The position numbers and the translations under genes are program-made. Of a stretch of 35,419 nucleotides of DNA, positions 28,517-35,419 are shown in pieces (position 1 is the first letter of the stretch; each line of letters starts with the position of its first letter). The stretch is from Phoronis australis (taxonomy: Eukaryota > Phoronida > Phoronidae): assembly GCA_002633005.1 (NCBI GenBank), contig NMRA01000430.1, positions 64,001 to 99,419 of the forward strand. The letters are read 5' to 3'. Below the pieces are notes generated by a model that saw nothing but the letters and a program-made list of their open reading frames with translations, was not told the origin of the DNA and did not search any database.

Positions 28517-30111
28517 GTTAGTAGTTTTCACTTTTGGACATGTTGTTAAGTATGTCTGACAGAAAGCGAGAATATTTCCACCTGACTAATAGGTTGCAAT
28601 GATGTATTGTCAGTCTGGATATGCAGAACATGGAATGTAAGATTTGTGCATACCACTGGAGAAAAATGTCTGGCAAATATATTTTGCTGCCTCCAGAGCT
28701 AAATGCCAGTTTATCTGCTGTAACTGTGTAACAACTCTCCAAGGACCTGTTGTTGTAGCTGCCACAGTTCTAAATGTCAAACTTAACATCGGATCTCCTC
28801 CTCATATACAATGTGGTGGAAGGTAGATCTGCTTGAAATGATTGTGACACTACATCTGAGATCTGTGTCAAACCTTCCTCTGAATACTTATCTCTAGATA
28901 TTGAAAATAAAGAAGCACTTGACGTCAATTATTACTGCTAAACATGCCCACTACTCTGAACTAGCAGATTTGTGGGCAGGGACAGCGCGCCTCCATCCTT
29001 GTTGTTTCCCTTTGAAGTGTGAGTTTCAAGTTGTCAACTGGTTCCTTCACACACCACTGGTTATGCTTACAGTTGTCCTGTCCTGTTCACCAAGTTGTGA
29101 CACTCCCAGGTCAACGGCTTAGCTTGCCTCCACTGTCATTCACGCGTTTGTTTGCCGACGATGTAAAAAAGTGTCTGACTCATGCCTGTCATTGACTTGA
29201 CTTACAACATAAAGCTCTACTGTCTAGCCTCGGTTTGGACATGTTTGATTTGAAAACTTTACAATATATTACCGTATGTCGCCAGTAATGGATTGATAAA
29301 AATTCCTTTCCAATGTCTTTGTGCCGCAAATGTTTCGTGGAGATATTGTAGTATAAAATGTTGCTTTACATTTAGAAACCGTCACATTCGGGTTGTTTAT
29401 GTTGTCAGGCAGCTGACTTTTTCTAAAATAGTTCAGTCCAGATTGAACAAGCTTATTTCTTACTGTTTCTATGGAAACAGTTTTAATATTAACCCTATGA
29501 GTCTCTTGGGCCAGTTACTGTGAAGGGTGAAAATTAAAGTACATTACAAAGAATCGTTTGCTGCTGAAAATGAAGACCAGTAGCACCTAGTTCTGATTTA
29601 AAACTTCTTGAATTTTAAGCATATTTAGTCATGAATCGTTTAATCTTGATTTGTGATCATTGTCACTGTATAACACAGGGGTTGTGGTCATTTTATCATT
29701 GAGATGAAGAGAAGTTAATTCATGTTTTTTTGTTAGTTTCATTATTGTTCATTCTCAAGACCATTTTTGTAGTTTCAAAACGTTCTGTGTAATAAATTGT
29801 TCTAAACCAAAGATAGAACTCTAGTTTTTCCTTTTCAAATAGAGAAAAATCTCTTTCACCAAACATATTTTTTTGCTTTGTAAATTAGTTAATCCCATTG
29901 TCGTATTTCGAAGTGATGAATAGTGTTAAAATTTGTTTGGGAATTGCCTTACTTTTCTGCATGCCATGTTAATTGTTTCTCAAAACTGGAACAGCGCCAC
30001 CTACAGAAAACGTAATTCCTGTACTTAAGCAGCCATGGCAACACCTCTGAAATAGGTGGATTGCAATGGGAAAAGGTTGACTTCACTCTGGTGGAAGTAA
30101 TCATGACATGT
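28517..30111 (+). other. mbl: muscleblind intron after the first coding exon
   Basis: Begins with canonical gttagt. UGCUGC (28685-28690) and UGCUGU (28716-28721) motifs lie within 210 nt of the donor. I searched by eye for the next muscleblind exon (rest of finger 2, expected CKYLHP-type peptide) and did not find it. Frames at 28644-28826, 28901-29122 and 29293-29523 are not recognisable. Confidence 0.6.
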
Positions 30112-30270
30112 CAGTGGCAGCTTTAGGGGGGCCAAGGGAGCCATTGCCCCCCCCCCTTCCCTCCTAAAATTCTCATCCCATTTGGCAGTTGGGGGGTGCG
30201 AATGTCTGACGGGCAAAATCTTGGCAAATACTCTGTCCTCCCCCCATTCAAAAACCTGGATCCGCCCCTG
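30112..30270. mobile_element. short (159-bp) inverted-repeat element
   Basis: The left end reads CAGTGGCAG. The right end, reverse-complemented, reads CAGGGGCGGATCCAGG, a terminus seen in many hAT-type elements. The interior is G/C-homopolymer rich (GGGGGGG near 30126, C10 at 30147-30156, GGGGGG and CCCCCC further on). The 5-bp direct repeat CATGT flanks it on both sides (30107-30111 and 30271-30275), consistent with a target duplication though shorter than the 8 bp usual for hAT. A MITE within the muscleblind intron. Minus and plus frames through it (30025-30463) are not genes. Confidence 0.55.
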
Positions 30271-30275
30271 CATGT

Positions 30276-33200
30276 TGCAACATGCAACTCGCATTCAGTC
30301 GAGAGTGCAAACCAGCTACACCATCTGGTGTTTAATCCCCGGAGTTAGTGGTAACTCCGATATTATCAATGGAGAAAAGTTAGTGCAACAGAAAATTGGA
30401 GTTGGGATAGGTCAGAGTTCATCGATTTTGTTAGTTCATCTAGGTCTTGAGCATTTGTTCTGAAGTGCCAAAATTGGTCGCTGAAGTATGGCAGCCAACT
30501 TTGGCCCAAATTGATTGGCGATAAAGAAAGAAAACGAACAACTTCCGAACAGATTGTTTCTTTGCCTTGAATCGTGAAGGTTACAGTGAACGATTTCTGT
30601 GTGCGCTATTTCCAGAAATGAATTAGGCAAAAAACTTGAGCAAAATCAACTGGACATTATGGCTGACGCTTAACAAAATCCATGGGAGTTTGGTTTATGG
30701 GAAAGAGATAATAGATAGTGCGAAGGGAAGAAGAGTTGTATTTACTCTCTTGCGTATGTTGTACTCTGGGGACAATGTTTAGTACCTACAAAAAGATCTT
30801 AACAAATTTGTGTAGCCTGTCCACGTGGTTGTTTTTAACCGAGACGTGTCTCCAGTGATAAATGAAGGATATATGTATCTCCTTGGGTGACCAGTATGAA
30901 CCAGTTAGTATGTGTCCTGTTGACGTCCTTCAAGTAGATTTGATTGACTGATCGTACCTCATCTAGGTTATGCTTCACAATTTGAACTTGGTAAAGCATT
31001 AGTGTGGTGGTGTCCATGTTTTATTAAAATAAAATTTCACTTGTCCGCTTTGTTACATCCTTAATTGGTGAACTTTCATCGTACACAGTGGGTGGTGAAA
31101 GGAAAATATTAAGGAGGCCATTTGGCTCTATTTTCTGTGGTTTGTATGTTATTTGGAAGGTGAAATGCGCACAGAGCACTTCAGAATTGATGTAGCTGCC
31201 ATTTGTTGGATTCAACATACAGTAGAGTCACTCAATTCTATGTAGAATGTTTGAGTGTAAAGCGGAGAAAATTACAGTAAATGTGTGTTATACAAAGTTT
31301 TGAAGTGTGGAAATGGTATTGACAAATATCATGTTTGATACTATAAGTGCATTTACAAGATGTACTTTAATGGGCAAGTAAGATTCAAAATATAAAAAGT
31401 GATTAAAGGTTTAGGAACGAAAATTGGGTATATTTGAACTTGTTTGAATCATGTAGTGGGATCATTTGCTTGCTATACTACAATGCATTCTGTTACCCCC
31501 AAAAGGAATCAGACCCCAGCAAGCCTAGATAGTTTCACTTGTAGTCTCCTGTTAAACACACACACTCACTCACACACATACCGGGAAGTTGTTGGACACA
31601 ATGGCCTTAGGTCAAGTCTCCCTGGCTGTTTCACAGGCATCAATAGGCGGAGTGTAATCTGTAAACCTAGTCATGTTTACCAAGACTCCCAAGTGTTAAA
31701 TTTTTAGTGTAGTTAATCGATTTTTCTGCAATGCTCACATTAGAAGAACGATAATTTTGTTGAGTCTGTTTTGATTTGGACACATGATGTTCATGTCTCA
31801 CAGAATGGTGGTTTGTTGCGCCAGCCACAAAGACATTAAGGAAGTAGTTATCAGTCACATCACAATGTCATCCTTGTTAGTATCTAATGTGCTTTTGTAT
31901 GCTTTATCACAAATCACATCCTACATGAATGCTTAAGGCAAAACTTTGAACAGAAAGAATTAGCTAAAGCTCCGTTCCACTAGAAAGCCATAGCTATCAA
32001 ATGTGGCATATTTGCAACAACTCAAATTCTTTTTAGATATTTGACATTTACATGGGATTTCAGTTGAATGTTTATGATGTCAGTTGCTCGCTTTTGCTTT
32101 TAATCATTGTGGAATTTCCTTACTTAATATACCGTACTTGAAAGTATTTGTTTCCAAACCTTAAAGCTGAGCTCGTTATTTTGAAACAAAGGAGAATGTT
32201 TGGTCAGTGTAAAATCACGAATTAATGATGTTGATATGGAGATACTTTTACAAGCACAAATTCGCTTTTCTCTTATCACGGATTGTGAAAAAGCATTTTT
32301 TCTGAAGGAAGCTGTTTACAGACCTGAAAATGAGAGCATTTTTGTGGTTTCTCATTTTTTGGAAATTCACGGTTGCTGTTTTGTGATGTTTAAAGAAGAT
32401 GCTTGTGTGGTTACTTGTCAGAACTTGGCGAACGATTTTCAAAGGAACTGAGGGATAGTGAAACCATGTATTATTGAGTGTTATATTGGGTCACTGCATC
32501 AAAGTGGCAGGCTCTCTCTAAGGTTACTGGTCATTTATGCTGACCTCTCCTGACTTCTTTAGTGCTATGGGAAGTGTGTTCACATGTTTTGGTGTTAACT
32601 CCTGTTAAAAGTCATAGGTATCATTTTTTTCTGTGGCCTAGCCTTGTTACACATTCTTGTGTTCTGACTCATATCTGGCGGAGATTAGATTTCCACACTG
32701 TAGAGACTTCCAGCAGGGAACTGTGTAGGTGATCAGTGTCTGATTTTTTTCCACGCAAATTGTAGATGATTTCTCACTTTGTATGCAATTATAAACGAAG
32801 CAATAAAGTTGGTGTTCATTCATTAGAAGAATTCTTGTCTCGTTATTGCCACATCGTTGGAACTGTTAGTGGACCATGTCTTCTTTGTTCATACTTGTTG
32901 TATTTTAACACTTAATACATTTAGTTTTTGATAAATTTTTCGTGCAGAGTCGTGTTTTTGGTGGAGGCTTGTCACTGAAGTAGATTTCTCTCATCACTTG
33001 AGTTTTCATTCTGTCTACAACTTGTTCATCATTCAACTGACTGACACTGGTTTAATACTTCATCAGTTTAATCTCATCTCGACAACTTAATCCTTCTGAT
33101 ATTGCACAAAATTTCATTGACGTCAACAACTTTTTTGTTTTGTTTTATCTTCGTAGAAGCCAGGAATGTTGTGACTGAGTTTGTAGGGTAACTACCATTA

Positions 33201-33452
33201 TGAGTGTAGATGGCAATTGTGTCGCATGTATTCCCGAATAGTTTCATATTTGATAGTGATACATTAAAAACCAGTTGGGCTAATATGGGTAGCCATCTTG
33301 TTTTTCCGTTGATGTCCTCTGCAGTTGATGTCATGTGACCTGTGATTGATGGCCCTTTATTGTCGTGAGTTTAATATTGTGAGCATTATCATATAGTGAA
33401 TGAAGTGTTGCAACAAGGTCAGTGACTTATATGGCAGCTGAACAACTATCAT

Positions 33453-33453
<1 letters not shown>
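30276..33453. other. muscleblind intron, no exon recognised
   Basis: About 3.2 kb of AT-rich sequence. An AC/CTC-rich simple tract lies at 31557-31580. The 83-codon plus frame at 32200-32451 starts at a TTG and is not recognisable. No exon with muscleblind resemblance was found. Confidence 0.4.

Positions 33454-33537
<84 letters not shown>
33454..33537 (+). repeat. (CA)42 microsatellite
   Basis: An uninterrupted CA dinucleotide run of 84 bp, followed by AACACTG. A perfect run this long is expected to be highly length-polymorphic. The minus-strand frame with alternating Val-Cys (33357-33542) is its translation and not a gene. Confidence 0.95.
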
Positions 33538-33541
<4 letters not shown>

Positions 33542-34305
33542 CTGATGTAGCTGTGTGTACACGTAGTCAGCAAACTACCTACTGTTTGTTTAATTAACTT
33601 GAAATCCCTACTGCACTGTTAATTGTTTTCCGATCCTTCTAAAATAACCTGGGTATTCTAATTCGAATGTTTAACTACGATCAGAAAATATTTTGAAACA
33701 GCGTGGGCTTTTACAACAGTGTTGGAAGACCTTGATAATCAAAAAATAGAGCATTTTTGGCAATTATTTTTGTCTGAAATTAGTGAGATTTTACTGTATT
33801 TTGTGTTCAAGTCTTTTACTTGCAAGATATCAGTGTTGTGGACATTCTGATTTTTGTTATGCTGGGGATACAATAGTGTTGACATTGTATTTTTCAGGTT
33901 ATTCTGCGACCGCATTATTTGTGTTCCCCTGCACTTTCTACACAGCTAACTTTTACCAGTCTCACTCAATCTTAACTTTACAACGCTTTATTTCTTATTT
34001 CGCATTTGACAATTTTCTCCTAGCTTGAATGTTACCAACCATTGTTCGGTTGACTATAAACAGACTGCAGATGGAAATCAGCCTTGTGGGAAAATCTTAA
34101 ATAAGATTGATAGGGCAGTAACCTTTTTCAAAACACTGAATTCTTAATTTGGATAACATCGTCTCTTGGTTACCATTGCTATGCCAGCTAGAGTGAGATT
34201 GTTTTGTCATGAAACAAATTCATTTTTTGTGTCCAAGTGATGGAAGAGAAACATGTCCTGGTTCCTGTTCGCATGTAACGGCTCGGCTCATGCCTTACGC
34301 TCAAG
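33538..34305. other. muscleblind intron, nothing recognised
   Basis: AT-rich sequence with no recognisable exon; the 81-codon plus frame at 33783-34028 has no family resemblance. Confidence 0.35.
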
Positions 34306-34404
34306 TGCACTAACAAGTAGGGCATAATGCTGTGTACTAAACACGCAGGGCTGGCATATAATGGTGTTCAGTACTAAAACAAGTACAGGGCTGGCACATA
34401 ATAC
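34306..34404 (+). repeat. degenerate 37-bp tandem repeat, about 2.7 copies
   Basis: GCACTAACAAGTAGGGCATAAT (landmark 34307), GTACTAAACACGCAGGGCTGGC (34334) and GTACTAAAACAAGTACAGGGCTGGC (34371) are successive versions of one unit. The last two are offset by exactly 37 bp, and each is followed by A(T/C)ATAAT. Confidence 0.6.
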
Positions 34405-35320
34405 TAACAAGGCTAAATGCAAGCTGCCTGTGGAACCTTGAATGTTGGGACAAAATGATCAATGGTATTGCTGAAACTTACTGACTAACACTGTCTAAAC
34501 TTGAATAAAGTTGTGTATTGTTTGGCTTGGCTAATCTTGTCAGGAAGGAATATTCATTAAATTGATCAGCTTAGTGCCCTGGTATTGTAACACAAGCACA
34601 CAACATAGAGCAGGGAATTGGAACTACTGACTGAATCATTTATGTATATATTCCAAACTGTTGTGTATCTTAACAATATTGACATTTTGATTAACCCCTA
34701 AATCTCCGAAAATGAATAATTAAACATATTTCATGGAATGGATATCTAGAATAACGGAATGGGAGCATTTTGTGTGAAATGTTATTGTGAGGTGCGTCAA
34801 AGATGGCCATGTAAAGTGAGTATCAGGTACGGTCAGGACTGGGGGGTCTCGCATAAGAGGGAGTTGTGAGCTAAAGATAAGTGTTGGCTTCCTGTAACTA
34901 GGTTATCTTAATCCTACAGTTGACTGAAACTGTCCTTATCACTATACTTTAGGTCATAAGACTTGGTGTCAATGACAAGCTCATCTGCACATGTTAGCAT
35001 AACCCATGTTAGGAATAACACTTAAGTTACACATTGATGTATGTTGTAGACTTGCTGTATTCAAATTAATTTGAGCATGTTTTGGAAACGGTGGCAGCCT
35101 GGTGGAAAACTCACCGTAGACAGGCGTCCCAATGGGAACTAAAAATTGATAGAGATCTTCCTTTACGATCCGTTGTTACAGTTCATAACTTAAAAAGCGA
35201 GGGGTTTTAACCACGGTTATAAAGTAGGCCTGCAATAAGTTGCTGTTACTATACTGAACTCTTGATATGTTAGTCATATTTTGAATTCAGACATTTCTTT
35301 GTTTTCTGCTGGTACCTGTC

Positions 35321-35360
35321 CCCACATTTTACTTGAAGGTCACAAATTTTACTTGAAGGT
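35321..35360 (+). repeat. 20-bp direct repeat with nuclear-receptor-type half-sites
   Basis: CCCACATTTTACTTGAAGGT is followed directly by CACAAATTTTACTTGAAGGT and then CACA. Each copy yields TGAAGGTCA (35334-35342 and 35354-35362), matching the TNAAGGTCA extended half-site of ERR/NR5A-type monomeric nuclear receptors. Regulatory meaning is inference only. Confidence 0.5.
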
Positions 35361-35419
35361 CACACATGTGGAAGAGCTAAATTGGTACCTCCAGCACATG
35401 ACTCTATCCTTCAATTTAT

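Noticed and set aside
28514-28549. muscleblind coding beyond the donor (residues after FDSIK)
   Set aside because: After AAG the sequence is a canonical donor and the translation ([10 protein letters not shown]) departs from the conserved GRC of finger 2, so it is intron.
30025-30294. 89-codon minus frame with a Gly/Pro-rich stretch
   Set aside because: It lies across the short inverted-repeat element and its G/C homopolymers.
32200-32451. 83-codon plus-strand frame inside the muscleblind intron
   Set aside because: It starts at a TTG and has no family resemblance or convincing splice sites; it could be tested with RNA-seq but I cannot support it.
33357-33542. Val-Cys repeat protein on the minus strand
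   Set aside because: It is the translation of the (CA)42 microsatellite.

Overview
This is animal nuclear DNA from an invertebrate, most likely marine. It is AT-rich and intron-dominated, with two gene starts about 24 kb apart facing away from each other and many decayed transposable elements between and around them. No prokaryotic gene organisation is present, and almost all open frames of 60-135 codons look like chance or repeat-derived frames. The muscleblind exon resembles invertebrate rather than vertebrate family members (my recollection of the family, not a search). Repeats built on short palindromes, a TCCG microsatellite and ~145-bp units are common in molluscs and other marine invertebrates. 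I cannot fix the phylum.

Two genes can be supported. On the minus strand at 1069-3825 are the first two coding exons of an MFSD8/CLN7-type lysosomal transporter. A 62-nt start exon with an acidic dileucine signal (E11, L15, L16) joins in matching phase, across a 2.5-kb GT-AG intron, to a 160-nt exon carrying the family's SRWRSIR block and first membrane helix. The rest of the gene lies beyond the left edge. On the plus strand, 28144-28516 is the first coding exon of a muscleblind (MBNL) splicing regulator. It has a complete first CCCH zinc finger, a canonical acceptor and donor, and a 5'UTR whose only two upstream AUGs are both immediate start-stop elements. No further muscleblind exon is recognisable out to 35419.

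Between and around the genes: a reverse-oriented ~140-bp repeat array at the left edge; a CpG-richer candidate MFSD8 promoter with stem-loops (3826-4570); a diverged tandem duplication (5018-5470); three unrecognised minus-strand frames (6129-7092); a 1.48-kb DNA transposon with TA-flanked inverted ends (7146-8627); a three-copy family of ~145-bp tandem units in the 9.3, 17.4-18.7 and 23.9-24.2 kb regions; an unrecognised, possibly exonic minus-strand pair (12311-12706); a hAT-like insertion (13155-13669) nested in the tail of a 5'-truncated LINE (13670-14127); a foldback at 15.0-15.4 kb; a hairpin at 21.1 kb; a tRNA-Cys 5' half (22.05 kb); a second palindrome-ended repeat family (22.3-23.9 kb); a short inverted-repeat element (30112-30270); and a (CA)42 tract (33454-33537).

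I see no convincing new multi-gene system. The leads most worth testing are the double start-stop 5'UTR with muscleblind-type YGCUKY motifs around the muscleblind exon (possible translational, autoregulatory or circular-RNA control), the palindrome/microsatellite/tandem-unit repeat family, and the unrecognised 12.3-12.7 kb frames.
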